Positions 17,671 to 28,023 of a stretch of DNA of 64,000 nt are shown here, one piece after another. Source of the DNA: Kitasatospora aureofaciens (GTDB lineage: Bacteria; Actinomycetota; Actinomycetes; Streptomycetales; Streptomycetaceae); contig NZ_JPRF03000020.1 in assembly GCF_001188955.3 (NCBI RefSeq), positions 1 through 64,000 on the forward strand. The letters are read 5' to 3'. Made by a program: the position numbers and the translations under genes. The notes below the pieces were generated by a model. It saw only the letters and a list, made by a program, of their open reading frames with translations. It was not told the DNA's origin and searched no databases. Position 1 is the stretch's first letter; each line of letters begins with the position of its first letter.

Positions 17671-18270
17671 ATGAGGCTGTTCGTGGCGGTACTGCCGCCG
17701 GTCGCGGCGTTGCAGGGGCTCTCGGACGCGGTCGCGCCGGTGCGCGGGCTGCCCGGGGCGGACCGGCTGCGCTGGACCACGGTCGAGGACTGGCACCTCA
17801 CGCTGGCCTTCCTCGGGGAGGTCGCCGAGGACCGGCTGACGGAGCTGACGACGGGCCTGGCCGCAGTCGCCGAGGCGACCCCGGCGCACCGCCTGCGACT
17901 CGCGGGGGCCGGGCGCTTCGGCGACCGGGTGCTCTGGGCCGGGGTCGGAGGGCAGACCTGGGCGCTGCGACGGCTCGCCGAGGCCGTGTACGGGGCCACT
18001 GAGGACATCACCGCCGAGGTGGACGCGTTCGGCTTCCACCCGCACCTGACGCTGGCCCGGGCCGGTTCCTCGCGCGGGCGGCGGCGGGCCGAGCGGCGGG
18101 CATCGGCGGCCGAGGTGGAGGCGATGGTGGCCGCGCTGGCCGGGTACCGGGGGCCGGACTGGGAGGCCGCCGAACTGCACCTGATGCGGAGCGATCAGGG
18201 CGGTGGCGGCGGCCCGCACTACGAGTCGGTGCGCGCCTGGTCGCTGGCGCGCTGGGCGGCGTACCCGTAA
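17671..18270 (+). CDS. thpR: RNA 2',3'-cyclic phosphodiesterase (2H family)
   Basis: A 199-residue 2H phosphoesterase. Both catalytic HxTx motifs are present: HLTLAFLGEV near residue 43 and HPHLTLARAG near residue 126. The N-terminus MRLFVAVLPPVAAL is that of ThpR/LigT, which hydrolyses 2',3'-cyclic phosphate ends of RNA. A typical family length of about 180-200 residues supports a complete gene. A basic linker SSRGRRRAERRAS follows the second motif. Confidence 0.85.
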   Translation: MRLFVAVLPPVAALQGLSDAVAPVRGLPGADRLRWTTVEDWHLTLAFLGEVAEDRLTELTTGLAAVAEATPAHRLRLAGAGRFGDRVLWAGVGGQTWALRRLAEAVYGATEDITAEVDAFGFHPHLTLARAGSSRGRRRAERRASAAEVEAMVAALAGYRGPDWEAAELHLMRSDQGGGGGPHYESVRAWSLARWAAYP

Positions 18271-18435
18271 CGGGTTGCCGGACCGGTGCCGGCGGGCTCC
18301 AGTCCTGCGGCGACCGCCGAGGTGTCCGACATCGCCGGCGTCGTGGCCTTCCCGTCCTCACCGGACTCCCGCCGGATCACCGGCCGGCACCTCGGCGCCA
18401 CCGGCGGGGCGGCCCTCGGTGTCAACCTGCTGTGA
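18271..18435 (+). pseudogene. Short-chain dehydrogenase C-terminal remnant
   Basis: Directly after the thpR stop, the same frame reads AEVSDIAGVVAFPSSPDSRR then ITGRHLGATGGAALGVNLL and stops. This is the conserved C-terminal end of a classical SDR (E-x-x-D-I-A-x-x-V-x-F-L-x-S, then ITG-x-x-x-x-x-x-GG). No Rossmann part, YxxxK site or start codon is present, so it is a fragment left after a deletion. Confidence 0.6.
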
Positions 18436-18451
18436 GCCGCAGGTACGCTCG

Positions 18452-18547
18452 ATGACCGTGGATCCCAAGACTCGTATGCGCATCGTCTCCGGCACCCTGG
18501 TGCTGCTGCTGGCCGTCGTGCTGATCGGCGCCCTGGTCGGCAAGTAG
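18452..18547 (+). CDS. Small single-helix membrane peptide
   Basis: A 31-residue peptide: a short charged N-terminus (MTVDPKTRMR) then one hydrophobic helix (IVSGTLVLLLAVVLIGALVG) and a final Lys. It resembles the tiny transporter-associated membrane peptides found near this region in other streptomycetes (SGM_5486-like), but the match is from memory and the peptide is short. No obvious Shine-Dalgarno is seen. It is convergent with serC and shares the hairpin between them. Confidence 0.5.
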   Translation: MTVDPKTRMRIVSGTLVLLLAVVLIGALVGK

Positions 18548-18603
18548 GCCGACCGGGGCGGGACGGCGAGGCCGGACGGCGGCGCGGCAGCCGGGAACGG
18601 CGA

Positions 18604-18633
18604 GAGGGCCACCGCCCGCAGGCGGTGGCCCTC
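18604..18633. terminator. Terminator hairpin 3' of serC
   Basis: GAGGGCCACCGCC and GGCGGTGGCCCTC form a perfect 13-bp stem with a 4-nt loop, 22 bp beyond the serC stop codon and also downstream of the small convergent gene. Confidence 0.85.
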
Positions 18634-18654
18634 AGCCGTTCCCTGAGGGAGCCG

Positions 18655-19782
<1,128 letters not shown>

Positions 19783-19860
19783 CTACCGGCCGGGGGCCCC
19801 GCGGGGTACGGTCGTCCGCTCGCTGAGACTGTGATCTCGGCAGCCCGCAGGTGTGCGAAC

Positions 19861-19888
19861 AGCGGGCCCGGCCGGAGCCGGACCCGCT
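19861..19888. terminator. Terminator hairpin 3' of citA
   Basis: AGCGGGCCCGGC and GCCGGACCCGCT form a 12-bp stem with one mismatch and a 4-nt loop, between the citA stop codon and the serC start. Confidence 0.7.
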
Positions 19889-19934
19889 GGTCAGGGGCGT
19901 TTTCGCGATCGGACGCCCGGTGCGTTCAGGGCTT

Positions 19935-21035
19935 TCAGTGGGCGATGGCGTCCCAGCCCTCGATCTCCTCGGGACGGCGCGGACCGGGGCCGATGTAGCG
20001 CGCGGAGGGGCGCACGAGGCGACCGGTGCGCTTCTGCTCCAGGATGTGCGCCGACCAGCCCGCGGTGCGCGCACAGGTGAACATCGAGGTGAACATGTGC
20101 GCCGGGACCTCGGCGAAGTCCAGCATGATCGCGGCCCAGAACTCGACGTTGGTGGCGAGCACCCGGTCGGGGCGGCGGGCGTGCAGCTCCTCCAGCGCGG
20201 CCTTCTCCAGCGCCTCGGCGACCTCGAAGCGCGGCGCGCCGAGCTCCTTGGCGGTGCGGCGCAGCACGCGGGCGCGCGGGTCCTCGGCGCGGTAGACGCG
20301 GTGGCCGAAGCCCATCAGGCGCTCGCCCTTGTCCAGTGCGTTCTTGACCCACTTGACGGCGTCGCCGGTGCGCTCGATCTCCTCGATCATGCCGAGCACG
20401 CGGGAGGGGGCGCCGCCGTGCAGCGGGCCGGACATCGCGCCGACCGCGCCGGAGAGCGCGGCCGCGACGTCGGCGCCGGTGGAGGCGATGACCCGGGCGG
20501 TGAAGGTGGAGGCGTTCATGCCGTGCTCGGCGGCCGAGGTCCAGTAGGCGTCGACGGCCTTGACGTGCTTCGGGTCCGGCTCGCCCCGCCAGCGGATCAT
20601 GAAGCGCTCGACGACCGTCTCGGCCTTGTCGATCTCGCTCTGCGGGACCATCGGCAGGCCCTGGCCGCGGGCGGACTGGGCGACGTACGACAGCGCCATC
20701 ACGGCGGCGCGGGCGAGGTCGTCGCGGGCCTGCTCGGCGGAGATGTCGAGCAGCGGCTTGAGGCCCCAGACCGGGGCGAGCATGGCGAGCGCGGACTGCA
20801 CGTCGACCCGGATGTCGCCGGAGTGGACCGGGATCGGGAAGGGCTCGGCGGCCGGCAGGCCGGGGTTGAACTTGCCGTCCACGAGCAGGCCCCAGACGTG
20901 GCCGAAGGAGACGTGGCCGACCAGGTCGTCGATGTCGACACCGCGGTACCGCAGGGCGCCGCCTTCACGGTCGGGTTCGGCGATCTCGCTCTCGAACGCG
21001 ACGACTCCCTCAAGCCCGGGTACGAAATCGGACAT
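19935..21035 (-). CDS. citA: Citrate synthase 2
   Basis: A 366-residue citrate synthase of the short bacterial type II group. Catalytic regions are visible: MNASTFTARVIASTGADV, SGAVGAMSGPLHGGAPSRV (His of the G-P-L-H-G-G site), LMGFGHRVYRAEDPRARV (second His) and the late ATNVEFWAAIMLDF with Asp. It condenses oxaloacetate with acetyl-CoA. The ending GPGPRRPEEIEGWDAIAH is typical of Streptomyces citrate synthase 2. It is divergent from pdxH, as in other streptomycetes. No signal or membrane segment. Confidence 0.92.
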   Translation of the reverse strand: MSDFVPGLEGVVAFESEIAEPDREGGALRYRGVDIDDLVGHVSFGHVWGLLVDGKFNPGLPAAEPFPIPVHSGDIRVDVQSALAMLAPVWGLKPLLDISAEQARDDLARAAVMALSYVAQSARGQGLPMVPQSEIDKAETVVERFMIRWRGEPDPKHVKAVDAYWTSAAEHGMNASTFTARVIASTGADVAAALSGAVGAMSGPLHGGAPSRVLGMIEEIERTGDAVKWVKNALDKGERLMGFGHRVYRAEDPRARVLRRTAKELGAPRFEVAEALEKAALEELHARRPDRVLATNVEFWAAIMLDFAEVPAHMFTSMFTCARTAGWSAHILEQKRTGRLVRPSARYIGPGPRRPEEIEGWDAIAH

Positions 21036-21359
21036 ACGACGGCTCCTTCAGTTCTGCGATCGGCGCTCCGCCGTGGTGGGGCGGTTCGCCAGTGACCGAA
21101 TCGTGGTTGGCACTCGGTGCCAGAGTGACAGGCACGGGGTGCATTGCGCCATACACCACCGCGGTGATGTTTCCCGTGGGACCCGCTCGACCTTCCGCCG
21201 GGGGTCGGTCGTGCCCGGGGGTTCCCGGAACCAAAACGCCCGGTTCCGGACAATTCCCCGTACGGCGGGCGGCCGAGCGGTGGCGAGTCACGATAACTCC
21301 GACCGGGGTTTGTCCGGAGGTAGCGGTGCCGGTTGCTTGTCGTACGGGATGATGTTGGC
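21036..21359. promoter_or_regulatory. Divergent citA-pdxH intergenic region with a dyad
   Basis: About 320 bp with no gene. It holds the promoters of citA (minus) and pdxH (plus). TGGCAC-TCG-GTGCCA at 21108-21122 is a perfect 6-bp inverted repeat, overlapped by CACTC-N7-GAGTG. It is possibly an operator. No other structure was recognised. Confidence 0.4.
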
Positions 21360-22085
21360 GTGCAGACCCCGGAACGCGCCCAGCCGACGCCCCTGAGCCC
21401 CGCCACCCGGACCCTGGCCGACGCGGCCAGCCCCGGTCCGGACCTCGCCGCGATGCGCAAGCACTACACCCACGAGGGCCTGGCCGAGGAGCAGCTCGCA
21501 CCCGAGCCGGTCGCCCAGTTCGCCCGCTGGTTCCTGGAGGCGGACGGCGCCGGGGTGGTGGAGCCCAACGCCATGGTGCTCTCCACCGCCGACGCCCAGG
21601 GCCGGCCCAGCTCGCGCACCGTGCTGCTCAAGGGCTACGACGTGCGCGGCTTCGTGTTCTTCACCAACTACGGCTCCCGCAAGGGCTCCGAGCTCGCCGT
21701 CAACCCGCACGCCGGACTCCTCTTCCCCTGGATCGCGTTGGCCCGCCAGGTGATCGTCCAGGGCAGGGTCGAGAAGGTCGGCCGCGACGAGACCGCCGCC
21801 TACTTCCGCACCCGCCCGCACGGCTCCCAGCTCGGCGCCTGGGCCAGCGAGCAGTCCAGCCCGGTCAGCGGCCGCGACGTCCTCGAACAGCGCTACGCAG
21901 ACCTGGAGCGCCGCTACCCCGAGGGCGAGGGGGTCCCCGTGCCGCCGTTCTGGGGCGGCTACCGGGTCGTCCCGGAGAGCGTCGAGTTCTGGCAGGGCCG
22001 GGAGAACCGCCTGCACGACCGCCTGCGCTACCTCGCCGACCCGGCCTCCCCGACGGGCTGGCGGGTGGAACGGCTCTGCCCGTGA
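21360..22085 (+). CDS. pdxH: Pyridoxine/pyridoxamine 5'-phosphate oxidase
   Basis: A 241-residue FMN enzyme that makes pyridoxal 5'-phosphate. Family signatures are [55 protein letters not shown], the FMN-binding [13 protein letters not shown] and the C-terminal [20 protein letters not shown]. The GTG at 21360 is chosen because upstream in-frame codons have no family similarity. There is no strong ribosome-binding site, so the mRNA may be leaderless or nearly so. Divergent from citA. Confidence 0.92.
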   Translation: MQTPERAQPTPLSPATRTLADAASPGPDLAAMRKHYTHEGLAEEQLAPEPVAQFARWFLEADGAGVVEPNAMVLSTADAQGRPSSRTVLLKGYDVRGFVFFTNYGSRKGSELAVNPHAGLLFPWIALARQVIVQGRVEKVGRDETAAYFRTRPHGSQLGAWASEQSSPVSGRDVLEQRYADLERRYPEGEGVPVPPFWGGYRVVPESVEFWQGRENRLHDRLRYLADPASPTGWRVERLCP

Positions 22086-22135
22086 CCGGCGGGGCGGCCG
22101 GCCGTACCGCATCCGGGCGCGGCGCGTGCACGGAT

Positions 22136-22165
22136 CTGACGCACCGTCACCGTTTTGTGTAGAAT
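22136..22165 (+). promoter_or_regulatory. Candidate sigma70-type promoter upstream of the module A precursor
   Basis: CTGACG (22136-22141), 18-nt spacer, TAGAAT (22160-22165), 83 bp before the ATG of the small peptide gene. It lies 50 bp after the pdxH stop, so the peptide and the following genes may have their own promoter. Confidence 0.45.
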
Positions 22166-22248
22166 GTGCGCGTCGCGGACCGGGGTCGATTCCTTTTCGG
22201 CCACCGTCCCGCTGTGCCGGCGTGGTCGAGCGAGGGACTAAGGGACTG

Positions 22249-22443
22249 ATGAGCGTCACCGGTGCGGAAACCGCCGCGGGACTCGGCTCCGACCTGGTCG
22301 ACGTCGCCGCCCTGCCGCTCGACGAGCTCGACGCCCTTCCCGACACCGTCCTCGGCGACCTGCTCCGCCGGGTCGTCGCGGACGCCCTGACCCCCGGCGC
22401 GGAGCCGCTGGCCGCCTTCCAGTCGGCGCTCGAACTCCGATGA
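22249..22443 (+). CDS. fxsA: FxSxx-COOH-like RiPP precursor peptide with extended tail (module A)
   Basis: A 64-residue acidic peptide. The leader (ALPLDELDALPDTVLGDLLR) matches, from memory, the leader style of FxSxx-COOH peptides. The end is AAFQSALELR: a Phe-Gln-Ser core followed by Ala-Leu and then three extra residues, whereas canonical members stop right after FxSxx (FQSAL). The Phe-x-Ser motif is the site where FxsB-type radical SAM enzymes make a three-residue cyclophane. AAGGGA lies a few bases before the ATG at 22249. It is followed at 132 bp by fxsC and then fxsT, fxsB and a HExxH gene on the same strand. The assignment rests on motif and context. Confidence 0.7.
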   Translation: MSVTGAETAAGLGSDLVDVAALPLDELDALPDTVLGDLLRRVVADALTPGAEPLAAFQSALELR

Positions 22444-22575
22444 CCGGCCGCTGACCGCCGGTTAAACCCCCGGGGCTCGAAAAATCACCAACTCCCGCTC
22501 CTTCCGGTGCAGTTCACGACATGCTGGGTAAGAAACCAGCGCCGTCACGGCACCGTCGGGGTCGGGGGGAAACAG

Positions 22576-23970
22576 GTGAGTGAGCGGGAACAGCAGCGGC
22601 CGTACTTCTTCTTCAGCTACGCGCGTCGGGACTTCGAGGCGGGGGACGCCTTCGTCGACCAGTTCTTCAACGACCTGAGGGACGAACTCGGGCGCATCCT
22701 CGGACCGGCCGTCCAGGCCGACGAACTCGCCTTCCGTGACACCGAGCGGCTGCGCCTGGGCGACGAGTGGGCCGAGAAGCTGGCGCTGATGCTCGGCCGC
22801 AGTCGGACCATGGTCGCGCTCTACTCCCCGGCCTACTTCTCCAGCCTGTACTGCGGCAAGGAGTGGACGGCCTTCCGCGGCAGGGTCCGGCGCCACCACG
22901 AGGAGACCGCGGAGCTGGTCTCGGCACTGATCCCGGTGCTCTGGGAGCCGGTCGCGCCGGGCGAACTGGTCACCGAGGTCACCAAGATCCAATGGGCCCA
23001 GCCGGACATGGGGGACGCCTACGCCCGGCACGGCCTGCGCGCCCTGCTGCGCACCGCCCAGCAGGACGCCTACCGGCAGGTCGTCCGGGTGGTCGCCGGA
23101 CGGATCCGGGACGCGGCCGTGCGCCGGCTCGCCGAACTGCCCGAGTTCGACCTCGACGCCGTCCGCGGCTACTTCCCCGGACCGGCCGCGCCGGCGCCCG
23201 CCACCGAGCCCGGCATGGTGCGGCTGTTCATCGCGGCCGGCCGGGCCTCGGAGGCCGCCGCCGAGGGCGGCTCGTACGCGGGCGGCTGGTACGGGGCCAA
23301 GCCCTGGCACTGGGCGCCGTTCTACCCTCCCGCCCAGCCGTCGCTCGCCTCCCGCGCCCAGCAGGTGATCACCAACGCCGGCCACACCACCACGCTGGAG
23401 GAGATCGGCGCCGGGCTCGGCGAGAAGCTCGACCAGGCCCGCGAGGACAGCCAGGTCAGCGTGCTGCTGGTGGACCCGTGGGCGGCCGGGAGCGAGCGCT
23501 ACCGGGCCGCCCTGCGCGAGTACGACGACCAGAACCACCCGGTCACCGGCGTGGTGGTGCCGATCGGCGGCAACGACCCGGACGGGGAGCGCGAAGCGCC
23601 GTGGGCGGGCGTGCGCGGAGTGTTCCGCCGCAACTGGTTGCGCCGGCGTGACCCGGAGCAGTTGTTCCGGGTGAAAGTGAGCCGGGAGAGCTTCGACACC
23701 GACCTCGCCATCATGGTGACGGTCGCTCAGAACAAGCTCATGGACGACAACTTGGATTGGGGGGACGATGGCGGCGACGCCTTCGGCTTCGGCCCGGGCG
23801 GCGGCCCCGACATGCCCGGGCTGACCATCCCGGCCGGCCCGCCCGATCCCTCCGGTCCGCCGCACAGCCCGTCCGCGGGCCGTGGGCCGGCCCCGACACC
23901 GAACGACATGCCGGGCCAGCGCCCGGGCAGCCACGACGGCTCTGTCCCGCTGAGGGGAGAAGGACGATGA
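22576..23970 (+). CDS. fxsC: TIR-like protein FxsC (module A)
   Basis: A 464-residue protein. The N-terminal TIR fold starts RPYFFFSYARRDFEAGDAFV. Strand-helix elements TMVALYSPAYFSSLYCGKEW end in Glu96, the position of the catalytic Glu in NAD-cleaving TIR domains (C-x-x-E). A second region (about 210-340) begins GMVRLFIAAGR and includes SVLLVDPWAAGSERYRAALR, a second Rossmann-like lobe. The last 75 residues are Pro/Gly-rich and disordered. GTG 22576 has GGGGGA 5 nt upstream. Its stop overlaps the fxsT start by 4 bases (ATGA), so the two are translationally coupled. In FxSxx-COOH loci this protein is called FxsC; its biochemical role is not established here. Confidence 0.85.
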   Translation: MSEREQQRPYFFFSYARRDFEAGDAFVDQFFNDLRDELGRILGPAVQADELAFRDTERLRLGDEWAEKLALMLGRSRTMVALYSPAYFSSLYCGKEWTAFRGRVRRHHEETAELVSALIPVLWEPVAPGELVTEVTKIQWAQPDMGDAYARHGLRALLRTAQQDAYRQVVRVVAGRIRDAAVRRLAELPEFDLDAVRGYFPGPAAPAPATEPGMVRLFIAAGRASEAAAEGGSYAGGWYGAKPWHWAPFYPPAQPSLASRAQQVITNAGHTTTLEEIGAGLGEKLDQAREDSQVSVLLVDPWAAGSERYRAALREYDDQNHPVTGVVVPIGGNDPDGEREAPWAGVRGVFRRNWLRRRDPEQLFRVKVSRESFDTDLAIMVTVAQNKLMDDNLDWGDDGGDAFGFGPGGGPDMPGLTIPAGPPDPSGPPHSPSAGRGPAPTPNDMPGQRPGSHDGSVPLRGEGR

Positions 23971-26900
23971 ACACTGAGCCCGGCGCGGAGGCGGGACGCG
24001 GCGGACCGGGTTCGGTCGTCACGTTCTACTCGTTCAAGGGCGGCACCGGCCGCACCATGGCGCTCGCCAACGTCGGCTGGATCCTCGCCAGCCGGGGCCT
24101 GCGGGTCCTGGTGGTCGACTGGGACCTGGAGGCGCCCGGCCTCCACCGCTACTACCACCCGCTCCTGGTCGACCCCGAACTCCACTCCACCGACGGGCTG
24201 ATCGACCTGCTGCGCTCCTACGTCAGGCAGGCGCTGCCCTCCGCCACCGGGCCGACCGGCCGACCCCCGGCCGCCTGGCTGGACGAACCCGGGCGGCTCG
24301 ACGGCTACATCTGCGGCCTCGCCCTCGACCTGCCCGCCGGCGCCCGGCTCGACTTCCTTCCCGCCGGACGGCAGAACGCCGCCTACGCGGCCGCCGTCAC
24401 CAGCTTCAACTGGCGCAGCTTCTACCACGGCCGGGACATCCGCGGCGGCGAGTTCCTGCGCGAGCTGCGCGAACGCTGGGCCCGCGCCTACGACTACGTG
24501 CTCATCGACAGCCGCACCGGCGTCAGCGACACCTCCGGCATCTGCACCGTGCTGATGCCCGACACCGTGGTCGACTGCTTCACCTTCAGCGCCCAGAACA
24601 TCCGCGGCGGCGTCGACGCCGCCCGGGCCATCGCCGAGGCCGAGGAGCGGGCCATCCGCGTCCTGCCGGTGCCGATGCGGGTCGAGGACGCGGAACAGGA
24701 ACGCCTCGAAGCCGGCCGGGACTTCGCCCGGGAGGCCTTCGCCCCCTACCTCGGCCGCTGGCTGCCCGGTGACCGCCGGGCCGCCTACTGGGCCGACGTC
24801 GAAGTGCCGTACAAGCCGTTCTACGCCTACGAGGAGGTGCCGGCCACCGTCGCCGACCGGCCGCAGGAGGCGCGCAGCCTGCTCAACGCCTTCGAGCGGC
24901 TGGCCGAGTGGATCACCGACGGCCGGGTCCGCTCGCTGCGCCCGCTCAGCTCCGAGGCCCGCCGCCGACTGTACGGCGCCTACCTGCGCTCCGCCCGGGC
25001 GGTGCCCCGCCAGGTCTTCGTCAGCTACGCGCCCGAGGACCGGATGTGGGCCGAGTGGGCGGCCGCCACCCTCACCCGCTTCGGCTACCAGACCTCCCTG
25101 CACAACGCCGCCGATCCGCACGCCGGCCAGCGCCCGCCCGAGGTCGCCGGGCCGCTCGACGGCCAGGGCCGGCTGCTCGCGCTGCTCTCGCCCGAGTACA
25201 CCGCGCTGCCCCGCGCCGCCGAGGTCTGGCAGCTCCTCCAGGGGCGCGAACTCCCCTCCGGAGCGTCGGCGTTGGTCGCCCTGCGGCTGCAGGACTCGGA
25301 CGAGCCGGTGCCCCGCCCGTTCGTCGGCCAGGCGGTGCCCGACCTGATCCGCTCCTCCGCGACCGGCGCCGAGGCCCAGCTGTACGGCGAACTCGGCCCG
25401 CCGCCCGGCAGCAACCGCCAGTTCGACTCCGACAGCGGCGAGTTCCTGGCCCCGGCGCGGTTCCCCGGCACCGCCCCGCAGGTCCAGGAGGCGCCCTCGC
25501 GCAACGCCGCCTTCATCGGTCGCGGCAAGCTGCTCGAACTGCTCCGCAACCGCTTCACCGGCGGACCCGCCGCCGTCCTCAGCCAGGTCCTCTACGGCTT
25601 CGGCGGCGCCGGGAAGTCCCAGATCGCCGCCGAGTACGCGCACCGCTTCAAGTCCGCCTACGACGTCATCTGGTGGGTGCCCGCCGAGGAGCCCGCCAAC
25701 ATCCCGCAGAAGCTCGCCGAACTCGCCCCCCGGCTCGGCGTGCCCACCAGCGACGACGTCGCCCACACCGCCGCCGCCGTCCTCGACGCGCTGCGCCGCG
25801 GCCACCCGTACCGCCGCTGGCTGCTGGTCTTCGACAACGCCGGCACCCCCGAGGAGCTCGCCCCCTGGCAGCCCGGCGGCTCCTCCGGCGGGCACGTGCT
25901 GATCACCTCGCGCAACCAGGGCTGGGCCCGGCACGCCGGCCTGGTCGAGGTCGACGTCTTCCTTCGCGAGGAGAGCATCCGGCTGCTGCGCCGCTTCAAC
26001 GGCGGCCTCTCCCCGGAGGACGCCGACCAGGTCGCCCACCGCCTCGGCGACCTCCCGCTCGCCGTCGGCCAGGCCGCCGTCTGGCTGCAGGAGACGTCGA
26101 TGCCGATCGCCACCTACCTCGAACTGCTCGACGGCGAACTCACCGAGATGCTGGAGCGCACCCGGCTGCGCCCCGCCGAGTACCCCCACTCCGCCGCCGC
26201 CACCTGGCGCATCTCGGTCGAGGAACTGCGCCGGATGAACGCCCCCGCCGCCCAGATCCTGGAGATCTGCGCCTTCTTCGGCCCGGACGCCATCCCGATG
26301 CGGCTGCTCTACAGCCGGGCCGTCACCCGCGCCCTGCGGCTGCCCCCGCGCGCACCCCGCGACAAGCTCGCCATCGGCGAGTTCCTGCGCGCCATCAACC
26401 GGTTCGGGCTCGCCCGCACCGACCAGGGCAGCGAGACCATCACCGTGCACCGGCTGGTCCAGGCGGTGCTCCGGGACCAGGTCGAGGAGGGCCGGCGGGC
26501 CGAGCTGAGCGGCGTCGTGCACGCGGCCCTGGCCACCGCCAACCCCGGCGACCCGGACATCCCCGCCAACTGGGCCGAGTACGCCGAACTCCTGCCCCAC
26601 CTCTGGCCGTCCGGCGCGCTCGACAGCTCGGATGAGGACGTCCGGCAGTGGATCATCGACTCGGTCCGCTACCAGTGGAAGCGCAGCCTCCACGAGTCCG
26701 GCCGGGAACTCGCCGAACGGACCCTGGAGCACTGGCGCGAGGACGGCTACGGCGGCCCCGGCTTCGACGCCGACAACGACGCCCAGACGCTGATGCTGCG
26801 CACCCAGCTGAGCAACATCCGCCGCTCCCAGGGCGCCCTCCAGGAGGCGTACGAGATGGACCGGGACATCCTGGAGCGGTTCACCGCGACCCTGGGCCCG

Positions 26901-27980
26901 GAGCACTCGCACACCCTCGCCGTCGCCAACAGCCTCGGCGCCGACCTGCGCTTCCTCGGCCGCTACGACGAGGCCCGGGCGCTCGACCGCAGGACCCTCG
27001 ACGCGGCCCGGCGCACCCTCGGCCCGGACCACCCGCGCACCCTGATGATCACCAACAACCTCGCCGTCTCCGACTACCTGGCCGGCGACCGCCGCGCCGC
27101 CCTGGAGCGGCACCGCAGCAACTACCTCCAGCAGCGCGACGCCCTCGGCGCGCACAGCCTGTACGCGCTGTCCTCCGCCTCCAACTACGCCCGCGACCTG
27201 CGCGAGACCGGGCGGCTGCGGGAGGCGCTGGACCTGCTGGAGGAGACCGTGCGGATCTACCAGCAGACCATCGGCGACAACCACACCGACACCCTGCGCG
27301 CCCGCAAGAACCTCGCCGTGGCGCTGCGCCGGGCCGGCCGCTACCACGAGGCCCTGGAGATCGACGAGGACATCTACCAGCGCTACCTGGACATCAACGG
27401 CCCCGAGCACCCGGACACCCTGGCCGCCGCCACCAACCTGGCCAGCGACCTCAACGCGCTCGGCGACACCGACCGGGCCATCCCGCTGGCCGAACGGGCC
27501 CTCGCCCGCTACCGCGACTACCTCGGAGAGGACCACCCGGTCACGCTGGCCGGCGCCAACAACCTCTCGGTCTACCTGCGGCTGGCCGGGCGGCTCGCGG
27601 AGGCCCGGGAACTGTCCGGGCGCACGCTCGCGCAGTTCCGGACCGTCCTCGGCGCGCACCACCTCTACATCCCGATCGCGATGATGAACCACGCCAACGA
27701 CCTGGCGGTGGGCGGCGAGATCCCGGCCGCGCTCGCCCTGGAGACGGAGGCGGCGCCGCTGATGACCGAGGCGCTCGGCCCGGACCACTACGACTCCATC
27801 GGCATCAACTCCAACCTGTCGCTGAGCCTGGCGGCGGTCGGCGAGGGCGAGCGGGCCGCCGACCTGCGGGCGGACTGCATCCGGCGGGCCCGGGTGACGC
27901 TGGGGGAGGAGCACCCGACCACGGTCGCCGTGAAGGCGGGGACGCGGCTGGACTCGGACGTGGAGCCCCCGCACGTGTGA
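23967..27980 (+). CDS. fxsT: FxsT-type ATPase/NB-ARC/TPR protein (module A)
   Basis: A 1337-residue multidomain protein. In order it has: a ParA/MinD-like ATPase (17-330) with KGGTGRT at 24-30, where Arg replaces the usual P-loop Lys, and DWDLEAPGL; a TIR-like domain (about 349-480, VFVSYAPEDRMWAEW); an NB-ARC NTPase (about 505-800) with P-loop GFGGAGKS at 544-551 and Walker B WLLVFDNAG near 618; and C-terminal tetratricopeptide repeats (about 930-1310), each with patterns such as LGPDHPRTLMITNNLA. It ends SDVEPPHV. This is the STAND layout used for sensing and oligomerisation. It overlaps fxsC by 4 bases and is 43 bp before the radical SAM gene. In this family it is the FxSxx system TPR protein. 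Confidence 0.88.
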   Translation: MNTEPGAEAGRGGPGSVVTFYSFKGGTGRTMALANVGWILASRGLRVLVVDWDLEAPGLHRYYHPLLVDPELHSTDGLIDLLRSYVRQALPSATGPTGRPPAAWLDEPGRLDGYICGLALDLPAGARLDFLPAGRQNAAYAAAVTSFNWRSFYHGRDIRGGEFLRELRERWARAYDYVLIDSRTGVSDTSGICTVLMPDTVVDCFTFSAQNIRGGVDAARAIAEAEERAIRVLPVPMRVEDAEQERLEAGRDFAREAFAPYLGRWLPGDRRAAYWADVEVPYKPFYAYEEVPATVADRPQEARSLLNAFERLAEWITDGRVRSLRPLSSEARRRLYGAYLRSARAVPRQVFVSYAPEDRMWAEWAAATLTRFGYQTSLHNAADPHAGQRPPEVAGPLDGQGRLLALLSPEYTALPRAAEVWQLLQGRELPSGASALVALRLQDSDEPVPRPFVGQAVPDLIRSSATGAEAQLYGELGPPPGSNRQFDSDSGEFLAPARFPGTAPQVQEAPSRNAAFIGRGKLLELLRNRFTGGPAAVLSQVLYGFGGAGKSQIAAEYAHRFKSAYDVIWWVPAEEPANIPQKLAELAPRLGVPTSDDVAHTAAAVLDALRRGHPYRRWLLVFDNAGTPEELAPWQPGGSSGGHVLITSRNQGWARHAGLVEVDVFLREESIRLLRRFNGGLSPEDADQVAHRLGDLPLAVGQAAVWLQETSMPIATYLELLDGELTEMLERTRLRPAEYPHSAAATWRISVEELRRMNAPAAQILEICAFFGPDAIPMRLLYSRAVTRALRLPPRAPRDKLAIGEFLRAINRFGLARTDQGSETITVHRLVQAVLRDQVEEGRRAELSGVVHAALATANPGDPDIPANWAEYAELLPHLWPSGALDSSDEDVRQWIIDSVRYQWKRSLHESGRELAERTLEHWREDGYGGPGFDADNDAQTLMLRTQLSNIRRSQGALQEAYEMDRDILERFTATLGPEHSHTLAVANSLGADLRFLGRYDEARALDRRTLDAARRTLGPDHPRTLMITNNLAVSDYLAGDRRAALERHRSNYLQQRDALGAHSLYALSSASNYARDLRETGRLREALDLLEETVRIYQQTIGDNHTDTLRARKNLAVALRRAGRYHEALEIDEDIYQRYLDINGPEHPDTLAAATNLASDLNALGDTDRAIPLAERALARYRDYLGEDHPVTLAGANNLSVYLRLAGRLAEARELSGRTLAQFRTVLGAHHLYIPIAMMNHANDLAVGGEIPAALALETEAAPLMTEALGPDHYDSIGINSNLSLSLAAVGEGERAADLRADCIRRARVTLGEEHPTTVAVKAGTRLDSDVEPPHV

Positions 27981-28023
27981 CGGGCGGTCAGCGAACCCGC
28001 CGGGCGGTGCTAGGTTCACGCGC

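Noticed and set aside
21111..21127. CIRCE (HrcA) element near citA/pdxH
   Set aside because: The spacer is 7 instead of 9 and the outer arm bases do not match; citA and pdxH are not heat-shock genes.
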